From Flavobacterium commune (GTDB lineage Bacteria > Bacteroidota > Bacteroidia > Flavobacteriales > Flavobacteriaceae), in contig NZ_CP017774.1 of assembly GCF_001857965.1 (NCBI RefSeq), positions 2,852,001 to 2,916,000 of the forward strand: DNA of 64,000 bases, given 5' to 3'. The first letter of the stretch is position 1. Every line of letters begins with the position of its first letter. Of this stretch, positions 24,822 to 34,483 are shown one piece after another. The notes under the pieces were generated by a model. It ran no database searches. It was not told the DNA's origin and saw only the letters and a program-made list of their open reading frames with translations. A program made the translations under genes and the position numbers.

Positions 24822-26336
24822 TTATTTAGGAAACGCCATACTTTGATAAGCACCCAAATCAGGAGGAGAAGTCCTGGTTTTTCCGTTGATGTCCTGCGGA
24901 ATTAAATAAGCGGGATTTCCTTTTGCGAAAGCGGCAGAAGTATTGTCAATGTTGAGTTTGTTTTTTGCAATATCAAAAAAGCGAGGGTTTTGGTTTAGAA
25001 TTATGTTTTTGTAATGTGTCGCATCACCTAAGAAATTATATAATGGATTCGAGCTGCTCGCATCCGATTTTAACAGACAATTGTTGAATTGGTATTCAAA
25101 AGATGCTGCATTGTTTTTGTCCAAATTGAATTCGCTTGAATAGGTGCCATAAATGATACAATTGTTAAAAGTGGCTTTGGTTAAATCTTTTGCTTCAGGA
25201 TTTGCGCCTGTTTTGAAATTATTTATCGTTAGAGCGAATTGTTGGGCGTTGTTCCAATTGTTGTTAAAAGTACAATGTGTAAATAGGTAATTCCCTCCGT
25301 AAGTACATGCCAATGTGGCTTTTCCGGCTGTATTAATAACGATATTTTCGCCTTCAATTTTAGCATTTTGAGCCAGAATTCCGTAATTGGACGAATTATA
25401 AATTTGGCTATTTTTTATCGAAACGGTAGTTTGATCCTGATTGTCAATTCGCAAACCAATGCTAGCGTTTTTAATTGTAAGGTGATTGATTTTGTGAGCC
25501 GTACTGCCGTCACGAAGCCAGATGGTAGCCCATTGCCCGGGAACATTGGCGTAATCTGCTTCGAGACGGTCGCCTTCAAAAATAATTTCGTTTTCTTGTT
25601 TGTTAGTGGTTGAAACAGTTCCGTTGCATTCCAAAGTAGCCGATTGGGGTACAATCAAACCCGAATTAGCATGAAAATAAACGCGGGCTCCTGCATCAAA
25701 AATAACTGTTTTGCCTTCAGGAACGGTGGCATAGCCGTAAATTACATAAGCTTTTTGATTGGTAAAATGCAATTCGTTGCCATTGGTAGCATCATTTTCG
25801 TCTAAGTAAAAACCGTTTAGTTTTGTGTTGTCAAAAGTTACGGATTCGGTGGTGCCATCGTTGAAGCGCTTTGGATACAGAAAAACCGCATCTTTCACCA
25901 AGGTCAGTAAGGCCACTTTTTGCAAGTTAGTACCGCTGTCAAATTCAATGTTGTCAGTATATAAAAAATCGACAGGATTCGCATCTGAACTATTTGGAGT
26001 GGTTTCAATAAAAACATAAAGGCTGTCTTTGGCTAATAAAGTTACATTATTAAAAATCTTATTGTCTTCACCCTGCATTCCGTCAACGGTCATGCGGTAT
26101 TTAGAATTTAAACCTTTGCCAAATTTAATCGTTGGAATACTAATATCATTTTTGCTGTGATTATAGACTTTCAATAAATATGTACTCGAACTGATAGTTG
26201 AAAAAACAGTATCTAGAAAAACAGTATCTCTTGAAAAAACTAATTTTCCATTACTCGGTACAGTAGAAAAATCAGTACGGCAAGAACAGATAGAAAATAA
26301 GATTCCGAAGATAAATAATAGCGAAAAAGGACGCAT
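24822..26336 (-). CDS. Lipoprotein with parallel beta-helix domain
   Basis: 504 residues. Lipobox ICSC at residues 16-19, giving an outer-membrane or surface lipoprotein. Residues about 20-150 are beta-sandwich-like. From about 190 onward come right-handed beta-helix type repeats rich in N/T/G (IKNASIGLRIDNQDQTTVSIKNSQIYNSSNYGILAQ) and a C-terminal block DINGKTRTSPPDLGAYQ that is typical of choice-of-anchor/beta-helix proteins. Such folds bind or cleave polysaccharides, but no catalytic residues are identifiable. Single gene. Confidence 0.82.
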   Translation of the reverse strand: MRPFSLLFIFGILFSICSCRTDFSTVPSNGKLVFSRDTVFLDTVFSTISSSTYLLKVYNHSKNDISIPTIKFGKGLNSKYRMTVDGMQGEDNKIFNNVTLLAKDSLYVFIETTPNSSDANPVDFLYTDNIEFDSGTNLQKVALLTLVKDAVFLYPKRFNDGTTESVTFDNTKLNGFYLDENDATNGNELHFTNQKAYVIYGYATVPEGKTVIFDAGARVYFHANSGLIVPQSATLECNGTVSTTNKQENEIIFEGDRLEADYANVPGQWATIWLRDGSTAHKINHLTIKNASIGLRIDNQDQTTVSIKNSQIYNSSNYGILAQNAKIEGENIVINTAGKATLACTYGGNYLFTHCTFNNNWNNAQQFALTINNFKTGANPEAKDLTKATFNNCIIYGTYSSEFNLDKNNAASFEYQFNNCLLKSDASSSNPLYNFLGDATHYKNIILNQNPRFFDIAKNKLNIDNTSAAFAKGNPAYLIPQDINGKTRTSPPDLGAYQSMAFPK

Positions 26337-26474
26337 GCGTTTTGTTTTTTGGTAAAAATAGAAAAAATCTTATTTGTTGAGATTTAATTTTAAAATGGAT
26401 TGCAGAATATGCTTGTTATTTGGATGCTAGTATCTATTCTTTCTTTATTTTTACAATCGATTAAAATAAAATTC

Positions 26475-26909
26475 ATGACATTCGATAAAGAAAAGATATT
26501 GGAATACTGTAATCGTATTTCAAAAAATACTTTAATGGAAACCTTAAATATTGAATATATTGATGCTGGCGAAGGTTTTCTAGTTGCTAAAATGCCGGTA
26601 AATTCGAGTGTTCATCAACCGATGGGCTTGTTACACGGAGGTGCTACGGTAGCTTTGGCAGAGAGTGTAGGCAGTGCCGCTTCCTTTATATTCATCAATC
26701 CGGAAGTTAGCGAAGTACGTGGTATAGAAATTTCGGCCAATCATTTAAAATCCAAGCGTGAAGGTGTAGTTACTGCTACTGCAAAAATCATTCATCAGGG
26801 GGCAAGTATTCATTTATGGGAAATTCGCATTGTTGACGAAAGAGATAATCTGATTTCGCTTTGCAAACTGACCAATATGGTTTTGCCAAAAAGAAAGAAA
26901 ACACATTAA
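26475..26909 (+). CDS. Hotdog-fold thioesterase (PaaI/MenI type)
   Basis: 144 residues from the ATG at 26475 (MTFDKEKILEYCN); a frame opening at 26400 adds a hydrophobic tail foreign to the family. Family block HQPMGLLHGGATVALAESVGSAAS (about 49-72) contains the catalytic Glu after the HGG helix. The isochorismate synthase gene follows after 39 bp, so the likely substrate is 1,4-dihydroxy-2-naphthoyl-CoA of menaquinone synthesis (inference from context). Confidence 0.82.
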   Translation: MTFDKEKILEYCNRISKNTLMETLNIEYIDAGEGFLVAKMPVNSSVHQPMGLLHGGATVALAESVGSAASFIFINPEVSEVRGIEISANHLKSKREGVVTATAKIIHQGASIHLWEIRIVDERDNLISLCKLTNMVLPKRKKTH

Positions 26910-26948
26910 ACTTTTTGAATAGAAACAAACCTTTAATAAAATTAACGT

Positions 26949-28010
26949 ATGATTGATTTTTTTATAAAAGTAAAGCAACAAGAAGCTCAAAAATTGCCTT
27001 TTGTTATTTATAGTAAGCCATATAAATCGGAGGTGAGAGGTTTTTTTCAAAAAAATGACCATTTGTATTTTGCTGAAACTTTGGACGAAACAGGTTTTGT
27101 TTTTGCTCCTTTCAATGGCAATCAGATGATATTGATACCCAAAAATCAATCGGTCATTTGGGAATCAGAAATTGATTCTTTTGAAGAGAATCATACGGTT
27201 GGTTTAGTTACCGAAGAAAATCAACAGCAAAAAGCACATTTTGAAAATCTAATTCAAAAAGCAGTTAAAGCTATTGAAAAAGGGGAGTTTGTCAAGGTTG
27301 TTTTGTCCCGAAAAGAAATCTTAGATGTGCCTGATTTTGATTTGGTCACTGTTTTTACAAGACTGATTCATCGTTTTCCGGCGGTTTTTTGTTATTGCTG
27401 GTACCACCCCAAAATAGGTTTGTGGATGGGAGCAACACCGGAACGATTGCTAAAAGCCAGCCGAAAAAAATTCTGTACTATGGCATTAGCGGGAACACAG
27501 AATTTTGAAGGAAAAACAGATGTGATTTGGGAATCTAAAGAGATAGAAGAACAGCAATTTGTAACCGATTTTATCTTAGAAAACCTGAAAGGACTGACTT
27601 CTGAAGTTGCTATTTCCAGTCCATATACGGTTCAGGCCGGAAATGTTTTGCATATAAAAACGGATATTGAAGGAGTAATTAATAAAGAATCAAAATTGAA
27701 TCAGGTGGTTTCAGTTTTGCATCCAACACCTGCTGTTTGTGGTTTGCCAAAACTGGCTGCTAAAGATTTTATTATAGAAAATGAAATTTATGATAGAGAG
27801 TATTACACTGGTTTTCTGGGCGAATTGAATAAGAAAGATTTTGCTGAGAAAAAACAAAAATCTGATTTGTATGTGAATTTACGTTGCATGCAAATAAAGG
27901 AAAAAACAGCGCATTTGTATATGGGTTGTGGTATTACCAAAGAAAGTATTCCGCAAAAAGAGTGGAATGAAAGTGTGAATAAATCCATGACGATGAAGAG
28001 TGTGCTTTAG
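26949..28010 (+). CDS. menF: Isochorismate synthase
   Basis: 353 residues, chorismate-binding enzyme. Conserved blocks: KGEFVKVVLSRKEIL (about 112-126), GLWMGATPERLL, MALAGTQ, WESKEIEEQQFVTDFI, HPTPAVCGLPK, YDREYYTGFLGE and the C-terminal CGI. This order matches MenF/EntC. It is shorter than E. coli MenF (431) because of a reduced N-terminus, as in flavobacterial homologues. It commits chorismate to menaquinone; the thioesterase upstream acts later in the same pathway. Confidence 0.9.
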   Translation: MIDFFIKVKQQEAQKLPFVIYSKPYKSEVRGFFQKNDHLYFAETLDETGFVFAPFNGNQMILIPKNQSVIWESEIDSFEENHTVGLVTEENQQQKAHFENLIQKAVKAIEKGEFVKVVLSRKEILDVPDFDLVTVFTRLIHRFPAVFCYCWYHPKIGLWMGATPERLLKASRKKFCTMALAGTQNFEGKTDVIWESKEIEEQQFVTDFILENLKGLTSEVAISSPYTVQAGNVLHIKTDIEGVINKESKLNQVVSVLHPTPAVCGLPKLAAKDFIIENEIYDREYYTGFLGELNKKDFAEKKQKSDLYVNLRCMQIKEKTAHLYMGCGITKESIPQKEWNESVNKSMTMKSVL

Positions 28011-28239
28011 AAGTTAGAAGTTGGGAGTTGGGAGTTGGGAGTTTGGACAAGGCAGTTTTTAGAATAGAGAAGGCAGAATTTAAAAACTTTGTGTAGTTAG
28101 CGTGTCATCCTGAGCTTGTAGAAGGACTTCTTTTCTTTGCTGTAAAAAAAATAGAAATTAGAATAAATAAAACACAATAAAACTCCGTAAAGTTTCCCCT
28201 TCCTTCGGAGGGGGCTGAGGGAGGGAAAATATTAAAATA
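28011..28239. repeat. Intergenic repeats
   Basis: No gene. Three copies of GTTGGGA in tandem at 28020-28040, a half palindrome element (GTGTCATCCTGAGC) near 28103, and a CCCCTTCC/GGAGGGG hairpin near 28196-28214 just before bshB1. Confidence 0.5.
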
Positions 28240-28956
28240 ATGAAACTAGATATATTAGCTTTTGGAGCTCATCCCGATGATGTAGAATTGGGTTGTGCGG
28301 GAACAATTTTAAAAGAGGTTTCCTTAGGGAAAAAGGTAGGTATTGTTGATTTAACCAGAGGGGAATTAGGAACCCGTGGTTCGGCGGAAATTAGAGATGA
28401 AGAAGCTGCTGCTGCTGCCAAGATATTAGGAGTTTCAGTAAGAGAGAATTTGAATATGAGAGACGGTTTTTTTGTCAATGATGAAAAACACCAATTAGAA
28501 ATCATCAAAATGATTCGGAAATATAAACCTGAAATTGTTTTATGCAATGCCATAGATGACCGTCATATTGATCATGCAAAGGGAAGTAAATTAGTTTCTG
28601 ACGCTTGTTTTTTATCGGGTTTGATGAAAATTGAAACCGAGTTGGAAGGAGAGCAGCAAAATGCCTGGCGACCTAAGTTGGTTTACCATTATATCCAGTG
28701 GAAAAACATTGAACCTGACTTTGTAGTGGATATTACAGGATTCACCGATAAGAAAATTGAAGCCATTTTAGCCTATCGTTCTCAGTTTTATGATCCGAAT
28801 TCTACAGAACCGGAGTCGCCAATTACCTCAAAAAACTTCTTTGAGAGTTTAAATTACCGTTCCAGAGACTTAGGAAGGCTCGTTGGTGTAGATTATGCTG
28901 AAGGATTTACAGTTGAAAGATGTTTGGCTGTCAATAGTTTAGCGGATTTGCTGTAA
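28240..28956 (+). CDS. bshB1: Bacillithiol biosynthesis deacetylase BshB1
   Basis: 238 residues, PIG-L deacetylase family. Zinc and catalytic motif GAHPDDVELGCAGT (residues about 9-22) and second metal block DRHIDHAKG (about 107-115) are intact. LTRGELGTRG and the C-terminal YRSQF...DLGRLVGVDYAEGF blocks are those of BshB1, which removes acetate from GlcNAc-malate in bacillithiol synthesis. Other bsh genes are not in the window, as is usual for unlinked bsh loci in Bacteroidota. Confidence 0.93.
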   Translation: MKLDILAFGAHPDDVELGCAGTILKEVSLGKKVGIVDLTRGELGTRGSAEIRDEEAAAAAKILGVSVRENLNMRDGFFVNDEKHQLEIIKMIRKYKPEIVLCNAIDDRHIDHAKGSKLVSDACFLSGLMKIETELEGEQQNAWRPKLVYHYIQWKNIEPDFVVDITGFTDKKIEAILAYRSQFYDPNSTEPESPITSKNFFESLNYRSRDLGRLVGVDYAEGFTVERCLAVNSLADLL

Positions 28957-28983
28957 TTTTATTGGTTTTTTTTAGAAAAATAG

Positions 28984-29014
28984 TTTGCAGAAGTCAATAA
29001 ACGTTGTATATTTG
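28984..29014 (+). promoter_or_regulatory. Promoter of tRNA-His
   Basis: TTTG at 28984-28987, 19-bp spacer, TATATTTG at 29007-29014: consensus Bacteroidota promoter about 18 bp before the tRNA. Confidence 0.8.
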
Positions 29015-29031
29015 CAACCGCAAAGCAAATG

Positions 29032-29105
29032 GTGGTTGTAGCTCAGCTGGTTAGAGCATCGGTTTGTGGTGCCGAGGGTCGCCGGTTCGAACCCGGTCAT
29101 CCACC
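29032..29105 (+). tRNA. tRNA-His (GTG anticodon)
   Basis: 74 nt. D-arm AGCTCAGCTGGTTAGAGC, anticodon stem CGGT with loop TTGTGGT (anticodon GTG), and T-arm loop TTCGAAC are visible; acceptor GTGGTTG pairs with CATCCAC with one T.T mismatch. A G precedes it at 29031 and can serve as the G-1 typical of tRNA-His, facing the discriminator C. The 3' CCA is not encoded. Confidence 0.95.
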
Positions 29106-29113
29106 CAAAATGC

Positions 29114-29144
29114 AAAAGCCCCTTCGAAAGAAGAGGCTTTTTTT
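29114..29144 (+). terminator. Terminator of tRNA-His
   Basis: AAAAGCCCCTTC (29114-29125), loop GAAA, GAAGAGGCTTTT (29130-29141), then T run to 29144. Confidence 0.85.
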
Positions 29145-29212
29145 GTATATTGAATTTTGAGGAATTTTAGAAAATTCAAAAAATCGAAATTGCTTTCAAA
29201 ACTTCCTTTTTG

Positions 29213-29259
29213 TAACTAAAAAATCCTATTTTGAACATCAGTTCAAAATAGGATTTTTT
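29213..29259 (-). terminator. Terminator of the acetylesterase gene
   Basis: Perfect 19-bp stem (29218-29236 with 29241-29259) and ATCA-type loop, 17 bp after the stop codon at 29277; T-rich on both sides, so it may work in both directions. Confidence 0.8.
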
Positions 29260-29276
29260 AGTATTGTGAAATAATT

Positions 29277-30737
29277 TTATTTAAAAAGCTTATCCCAGGG
29301 ATTGTCGCTTCTAAAAGGAACGGCCGGAAGACCTTCTTTATTGATAAAATTGGATTGGGCGGCTTCATTCCAGCCCAAACGCACCGAATAGGGGTGTTGG
29401 ACTTCAGGAGCAGAAACGATTACTTTATTGCCTTTTATTTCCGCTTTTGCGGTTACAAATTTACCATCAGCTCCGGCGATAGTAAACCAACTTAGTGATC
29501 TGCCATTACGACTGCTTAAACCACTTCCTATATTTGAAAAAGTAACCTCAATACTGTTGTTTACAATTTTCATTTTTTCATAAGTAGGTCCGGAGTAAAC
29601 CACATTGGTTTCTCCGTAAGCTTTATTTAGAGCAAGCAGACTTAAACGACGGCCCACTTCCCATTTGTATCCGGGATGTAAATCGGCGATGCTATCAACT
29701 AAATCTGTAATTGCAATTGTATTGGTGTTTTTTAAATGCAATGCCAGCTTTTGTGCTTCCCAAAATTCAGGAAGTTGTTCGGCGGTGAGTGGTCTGTCTT
29801 TAGAAGCCGAATAGTTGTAAGGAGCTATTTGTACAAAATAAAAGGGCATTTTTTTATCTTTCCAGTCGTTACGCCAGCTTTCTATCAATGTTTTTAATTT
29901 ATAAGCATAACGAATGTTTTCGTTCAAAAAACAATTCGATTCTCCTTGATACCATAGCATTCCTTTCAATGTGTATGGGATGAGCGGTTGTATCATGGTA
30001 TCGTAAAATTTACCGGCATCACCATCATCAGTACCCAATTTATCAAGAATTTTTCCGTTTTTGAGTTTAGGTTCAAATTCTAATTTGGAAGCCTCAATCC
30101 ATGGTTCAATACGGCTACCCGGAACTGCTGCCGAAATCATTCCGATAGGTACATTTAATCTAGCATACAAATCTTTTGCAAAATAATAACCAACAGCCGA
30201 AAAATCGACTATAGGTCGTCCAATGGCTGTATCCCAACCCAGATGTTCCGGACTAGGGGCCATGTATTTGCGACGATCTAAAAAAATACGAATGTTGGTG
30301 TTGTTGGCTGTGTTTAAATCATCTTCAGGTGGTTTATTTCCTTTTACGGCTGTCTGGAATTTGCTGTATTTGCGCATTGCATATTCCATGTTGGATTGCC
30401 CGGAACAAAGCCATACTTCACCTACCAAAATGTTTTTCAACACAATGGTATTTATTCCTTTAATGGTCATTTCGCGTTGCGTAAACGAGGCTTTCATTGG
30501 ACTAAGTTTCACAGACCATTTTCCGGATTTATCAGCAACTGTAGTTTTGGTTTGTCCCGCAAAAGCAACTGATATTTTTTCGGCTGGAGCTGCAGTTCCC
30601 CATATTGCGACTTTTTTATGACGTTGTAAAACCATATTATGCCCTAAAATTTTAGGAAGTGTTACTTCGGCAAAAGTATTGGAAGTAAAGAATATAAAAA
30701 TACTTAAAGTTAGGAGGAGGAGTTTTTTGGGATTCAT
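29277..30737 (-). CDS. Sialate O-acetylesterase-like SGNH hydrolase
   Basis: 486 residues. Signal peptide 1-23. Beta-sandwich (25-110) then SGNH hydrolase: block I VWLCSGQSNMEYAM (catalytic Ser about 117), GMISAAVPGSRIEPWIE, GMLWYQGESN, and block V IADLHPGYKWEVGRR with Asp/His. C-terminal jelly roll. Members release acetyl groups from sialic acid or from acetylated plant and algal polysaccharides. Single gene, no glycan-locus partners adjacent. Confidence 0.9.
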   Translation of the reverse strand: MNPKKLLLLTLSIFIFFTSNTFAEVTLPKILGHNMVLQRHKKVAIWGTAAPAEKISVAFAGQTKTTVADKSGKWSVKLSPMKASFTQREMTIKGINTIVLKNILVGEVWLCSGQSNMEYAMRKYSKFQTAVKGNKPPEDDLNTANNTNIRIFLDRRKYMAPSPEHLGWDTAIGRPIVDFSAVGYYFAKDLYARLNVPIGMISAAVPGSRIEPWIEASKLEFEPKLKNGKILDKLGTDDGDAGKFYDTMIQPLIPYTLKGMLWYQGESNCFLNENIRYAYKLKTLIESWRNDWKDKKMPFYFVQIAPYNYSASKDRPLTAEQLPEFWEAQKLALHLKNTNTIAITDLVDSIADLHPGYKWEVGRRLSLLALNKAYGETNVVYSGPTYEKMKIVNNSIEVTFSNIGSGLSSRNGRSLSWFTIAGADGKFVTAKAEIKGNKVIVSAPEVQHPYSVRLGWNEAAQSNFINKEGLPAVPFRSDNPWDKLFK

Positions 30738-30797
30738 AAGTTATAGTGGAAATGAGTTTTTTTCTGCTTTAACTCACAAATAGTGCCAAAAAGGAAA

Positions 30798-30829
30798 CAG
30801 TCGGGAAGTTTTTAATAGATTCCCGACTG
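30798..30829 (-). terminator. Terminator of the TPR-aroE operon
   Basis: Perfect 10-bp stem CAGTCGGGAA (30798-30807) with TTCCCGACTG (30820-30829), followed on the minus strand by TTTCCTTTTT; about 63 bp past the aroE stop. Confidence 0.6.
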
Positions 30830-30892
30830 CGCTACAATAATGTTTTTTTAATTCGGACTTTGACAAGCTCAGTCTGACAATTGAAATGTTTT

Positions 30893-31642
30893 TTATTTAT
30901 TCCAAATTTTCCAGGCTTTTTCGGCCTGAAAAATCAGCATATCCAAACCGTTTTTTATTTGTGCACCTTGTGCTGCAGCATTCTTTAGAAATTGTGTTTC
31001 TGCCGGGTTGTAAATCAAATCGTAAGCAATGTGTTGCTCAGTAAACAATTCATAGGGAATATCAGGACAAGCTTCTATATTAGGGCTGGTTCCAATAGGA
31101 GTAGAATTAATAATAATTTGATATTTCTGAAAAGTTTCGACATTGATTTGGCTGTAGTCAATGGCATTTTCAGATGCTTTTCTGGATACAAATTGATATT
31201 TGATACCTAATTCTTCCAGTGCAAAAGCAACTCCTTTTGAAGCACCTCCTGTTCCTAAAATCAAAGCTTTTTTATGATGTGATTTTAGCAAAGGTTTTAA
31301 GGATTTTAAAAATCCAAAATAATCGGTATTGTAGCCTTTTAGTTTGCCTTTTTTGGTAATCTTAATGGTGTTTACTGCACCAATTTTTGTGGCTTTTTTA
31401 GATAATTTGTCCAAAAAAGGAATTACTTCTTCTTTGTAAGGAATAGTAACATTTAAACCGCTTAAATGTTCTGTATTTTTAATGATTTCCGGAAATGCAG
31501 CGATTTCCTGAATGTCGAAATTCTCGTAAGTGTAATCTTGGTATTTTTCTTTTTCAAATTTAGTCGTAAAATGTCCTTTAGAAAAGGAATAACTGATATT
31601 GCGCCCCAGTAGTCCGAAGCGTTTTCTTGAATTTTTGGTCAT
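30893..31642 (-). CDS. aroE: Shikimate dehydrogenase
   Basis: 249 residues. Substrate domain: FGLLGRNISYSFSKGHF and GLNVTIPYKEEVIPFLD (catalytic Lys about 66) with VNTI. NADP domain: ALILGTGGASKGVAFALEELG, NSTPIGTSPN, YDLIYNPAETQFL and the C-terminal NGLDMLIFQAEKAWKIW. Reduces 3-dehydroshikimate to shikimate. Its ATG overlaps the stop of the TPR gene by one base, so translation is coupled. Confidence 0.95.
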   Translation of the reverse strand: MTKNSRKRFGLLGRNISYSFSKGHFTTKFEKEKYQDYTYENFDIQEIAAFPEIIKNTEHLSGLNVTIPYKEEVIPFLDKLSKKATKIGAVNTIKITKKGKLKGYNTDYFGFLKSLKPLLKSHHKKALILGTGGASKGVAFALEELGIKYQFVSRKASENAIDYSQINVETFQKYQIIINSTPIGTSPNIEACPDIPYELFTEQHIAYDLIYNPAETQFLKNAAAQGAQIKNGLDMLIFQAEKAWKIWNK

Positions 31643-33084
31643 TATTGTTTTTTCTGTTTTTCGATATAATTTTGCACCATTTTATTTGTCCAAACCACAG
31701 GAAATAAATCTTCAATCAAAACATAGTTGTCAAAATTTAATCGCAAGGCATTACTCAAATGGAATTTGGCTTTTCGGGTATCCTGAATCATAAAATAAAG
31801 TCCGGATAAACGGTATTCTACTTCATTTTCTTCAGGGAAATATTCGGCAGCCTGCAAGAGGGTGTGAATAGCGGTTTCAAATTCGCCAAGAAATTGTAAA
31901 ATATCCACCCAGAATAACCAGGTTTCTAATTCGGTATCGCCAAATTCAACCGCTTTTCTGTATCCGAATTCAGCTTCTTCAAAAAAGTTCATTTGTTTGT
32001 TGATAGAAGCGTATCTTTTCCAGTACAAGCGGTTTTGATTGTCTATTTCTAAGGCTTTTTTTACGTAAAATAAGGCTTTTTGAAAGTTTTTTTCACGTAA
32101 ATAGAAATCGGTAATGGCAATCCATCCTTTGTCTAATAGAGGATCTTCGTGTACGGTTTCGTTATAGAACTTAAGAGCTAATACTTTATTACCTAATTTT
32201 TCGTAGCATTTACCTATTCGAAGTAAAGCATACGAAGTAGCATCGTCTAATTCGATGGTTCTGTTGTAGCTTTCAATTGCTTCGTCATATTTACCTAAAC
32301 GTTCCAAAGCTTTGGCTTTTTCCATAAAAGCACCTAAGAATTCTTCGTCTATAAGTGTAGCATATTCAAAGGCATGAATGGCTTTTTCATAATCTTTTAG
32401 ACCATAATGCAATCTTCCTTTTTGGTGCCATGCAATTTCGCTGTACGGATTTTTTTCAATATAGTTGTCAAGAAAGCTGATAGCATCTTCATTTTGGTCT
32501 AAAAATTCGAAGCAATACACTACATTGTACAAGGCTGACTGGTCTTCGATGTCCTCTTCTAAACATTTGATAAAACTGTCCTTAGCGGCTTCGAGATTAT
32601 CCATGAAAAGGTATTCCATTCCTATTAAATTATACACATCGGCATAATCATCGGTATATTGTAAAGCAATTTTTAGTAATTCAACGGCTTTTTCATGCTG
32701 GTCTCTTTTGGAGTAGATGTTGGCCTTTTGAATGTAAATTTCTTCATTGTTCGGTTCTATGGCATACAGCTCATTGAGTAATTTCTCGGCCATATCCAAT
32801 TTGTCATCATAAACGAGCATTTCAACCTGAACGAGTTTTAAGCCAGTTGACTTAGGGTGTTGGTCTAATGCTAATTTAAGCGCTTTTTTCGCTAAAGCGG
32901 CCTTACCTGTATCAAGATAATGAAGTATGATTTCTTCAAATTCTTCGGAGTCAAAAAAGAGGACTTTGTTGGTCTTCAACATCGACTCAAATTTGGATAG
33001 AGATAAGTTATAATCTTCTTCTTCATTGCTGAGTTGCATACTTTCTGTTTTTAGAATTTGACCTAGCTTAAAGTTAGGTATCAT
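31642..33084 (-). CDS. Tetratricopeptide-repeat protein
   Basis: 480 residues, about ten TPR units from residue 50 onward (for example ADVYNLIGMEYLFMDNLEAAKDSFIKCLEED and AIESYNRTIELDDATSYALLRIGKCYEKLG). No signal peptide, so cytoplasmic scaffold. Very acidic N-terminus (SNEEEDYN). Conserved next to aroE in flavobacteria; the partner is unknown. Confidence 0.88.
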   Translation of the reverse strand: MIPNFKLGQILKTESMQLSNEEEDYNLSLSKFESMLKTNKVLFFDSEEFEEIILHYLDTGKAALAKKALKLALDQHPKSTGLKLVQVEMLVYDDKLDMAEKLLNELYAIEPNNEEIYIQKANIYSKRDQHEKAVELLKIALQYTDDYADVYNLIGMEYLFMDNLEAAKDSFIKCLEEDIEDQSALYNVVYCFEFLDQNEDAISFLDNYIEKNPYSEIAWHQKGRLHYGLKDYEKAIHAFEYATLIDEEFLGAFMEKAKALERLGKYDEAIESYNRTIELDDATSYALLRIGKCYEKLGNKVLALKFYNETVHEDPLLDKGWIAITDFYLREKNFQKALFYVKKALEIDNQNRLYWKRYASINKQMNFFEEAEFGYRKAVEFGDTELETWLFWVDILQFLGEFETAIHTLLQAAEYFPEENEVEYRLSGLYFMIQDTRKAKFHLSNALRLNFDNYVLIEDLFPVVWTNKMVQNYIEKQKKQ

Positions 33085-33166
33085 TCGGTTTGTTTTAGAA
33101 GAAAAAAATGAATTATTGTGAACAATTTAATTAACAAAGGAAACTAAGCTAATTTCAGTTTTGATC

Positions 33167-34360
33167 TTATTTTTTTAGTGAAGCCATTACTTCATCCATT
33201 ACTGTTAGTATTATAGAACATCCTTCACGTATTTCTTCGTTAGAAATGGTTAAAGGAGGTGTGATTCTGATGGCGCATCCTTCAAATAGTAGCCAGAATA
33301 ATATCAGTCCTTTGTCTTGACATTTTAGTATCACTTCATTCGTGATTTCAGCATTTGCTGTCATTGCAGCAAGCATCAATCCTTTTCCTCTAACTTCCTG
33401 TATCAAAGGATGTACCAAAAGTGATCTGAATAGCTTTTCTTTTTCTAAAGCTTCCTGCATTAGCTTGGTTTCAGTTATTTCTTTCAAAGTGGCTAAACAG
33501 GCTGCCGCAATGACAGGATGTCCGCCAAAGGTAGTGATATGACCTAATTTAGGATTTTCAGTTAATAAATCCATCATAGCTGATGAAGCGGTAAAAGCAC
33601 CTACAGGCATTCCGCCGCCCATTCCTTTTCCCATGGCTATAATATCAGGGACTATATCATAATTTTGGAAACCAAATAAAGTTCCGGTTCTTCCAAAACC
33701 AGGCTGGATTTCGTCCAGAATCATCATGGCGCCAACTTCGGTACAACGGGCGCGTACTTTTTTTAAGAAATCATTCTGTGGTTCTATAAAACCAGCTCCG
33801 CCTTGAATAGTTTCCAGTAAAACCCCTGCAGTTTTAGTGGTTATTTTTTCTAAATCGGCTTCATTGTTGAAAGTGATGAAATCAACATCGGGAATTAAAG
33901 GACGAAAAGCCTGTTTGCGTTCTTCAAATCCCATCACACTCATAGAACCCATAGTGTTTCCGTGGTAAGCATTATGACAAGAAATCAATTGGCTTCTGCC
34001 GGTAACTCTTCTGGCTAATTTTAAAGAGCCTTCAATAGCTTCGGTTCCTGAATTGACTAAATAGGTTTTGTCTAAAGGAGCGGGTAGGAGTGAAGCCATT
34101 AGTTTGCAATATTCTACCGCAGGACTTTGCGAATATTCGCCATACACCATTACATGCGAATATTTGTCTAATTGGTCTTTTATAGCCTGATTTACTCTTG
34201 GTGGTTGATGACCTAAGGTACAGGCCGAAACCCCTGCTACAAAATCCAGATATTTTTTATTATTGGTATCGTATATGTAAGAGCCGATAGCGTGTGAAAC
34301 TTCCATTCCTAAAGGATAGGGAGAAGTTTGTGCTTGATATTTTATAAAATCGTTATCCAC
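33167..34360 (-). CDS. Class III PLP aminotransferase (ornithine/acetylornithine type)
   Basis: 397 residues. Start is GTG (complement of 34358-34360); family N-terminus DFIKYQAQTSPYPLGMEV follows. Motifs: VNSGTEAIEGSLKLAR (phosphate), CHNAYHGNTMGSMSVMG, MILDEIQPGFGRTG and PLP lysine in IIAMGKGMGGGMPVGAF (about residue 243). Amino donor is not determinable by eye. A -7 box TAAATTTG (34427-34434, minus) lies about 65 bp upstream. The spacer also holds a repeat fragment. Confidence 0.88.
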   Translation of the reverse strand: MDNDFIKYQAQTSPYPLGMEVSHAIGSYIYDTNNKKYLDFVAGVSACTLGHQPPRVNQAIKDQLDKYSHVMVYGEYSQSPAVEYCKLMASLLPAPLDKTYLVNSGTEAIEGSLKLARRVTGRSQLISCHNAYHGNTMGSMSVMGFEERKQAFRPLIPDVDFITFNNEADLEKITTKTAGVLLETIQGGAGFIEPQNDFLKKVRARCTEVGAMMILDEIQPGFGRTGTLFGFQNYDIVPDIIAMGKGMGGGMPVGAFTASSAMMDLLTENPKLGHITTFGGHPVIAAACLATLKEITETKLMQEALEKEKLFRSLLVHPLIQEVRGKGLMLAAMTANAEITNEVILKCQDKGLILFWLLFEGCAIRITPPLTISNEEIREGCSIILTVMDEVMASLKK

Positions 34361-34426
34361 GTTTTTCTTTTACCGCAGAGTTTGCAAAGTCCTATGATCT
34401 CCGAAACATCGGGACAGGATGACACG

Positions 34427-34434
34427 CAAATTTA
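34427..34434 (-). promoter_or_regulatory. -7 element for the class III aminotransferase
   Basis: TAAATTTG on the minus strand, perfect match; no clear -33 TTG. Confidence 0.4.
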
Positions 34435-34483
34435 ACGGAGTTTTTTATTTAGTTATTAATAAGAACTGAATACTAAAAACTGC

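Noticed and set aside
26400..26474. Longer N-terminus for the hotdog thioesterase
   Set aside because: The extension is hydrophobic and outside the family; the ATG at 26475 starts the conserved domain.
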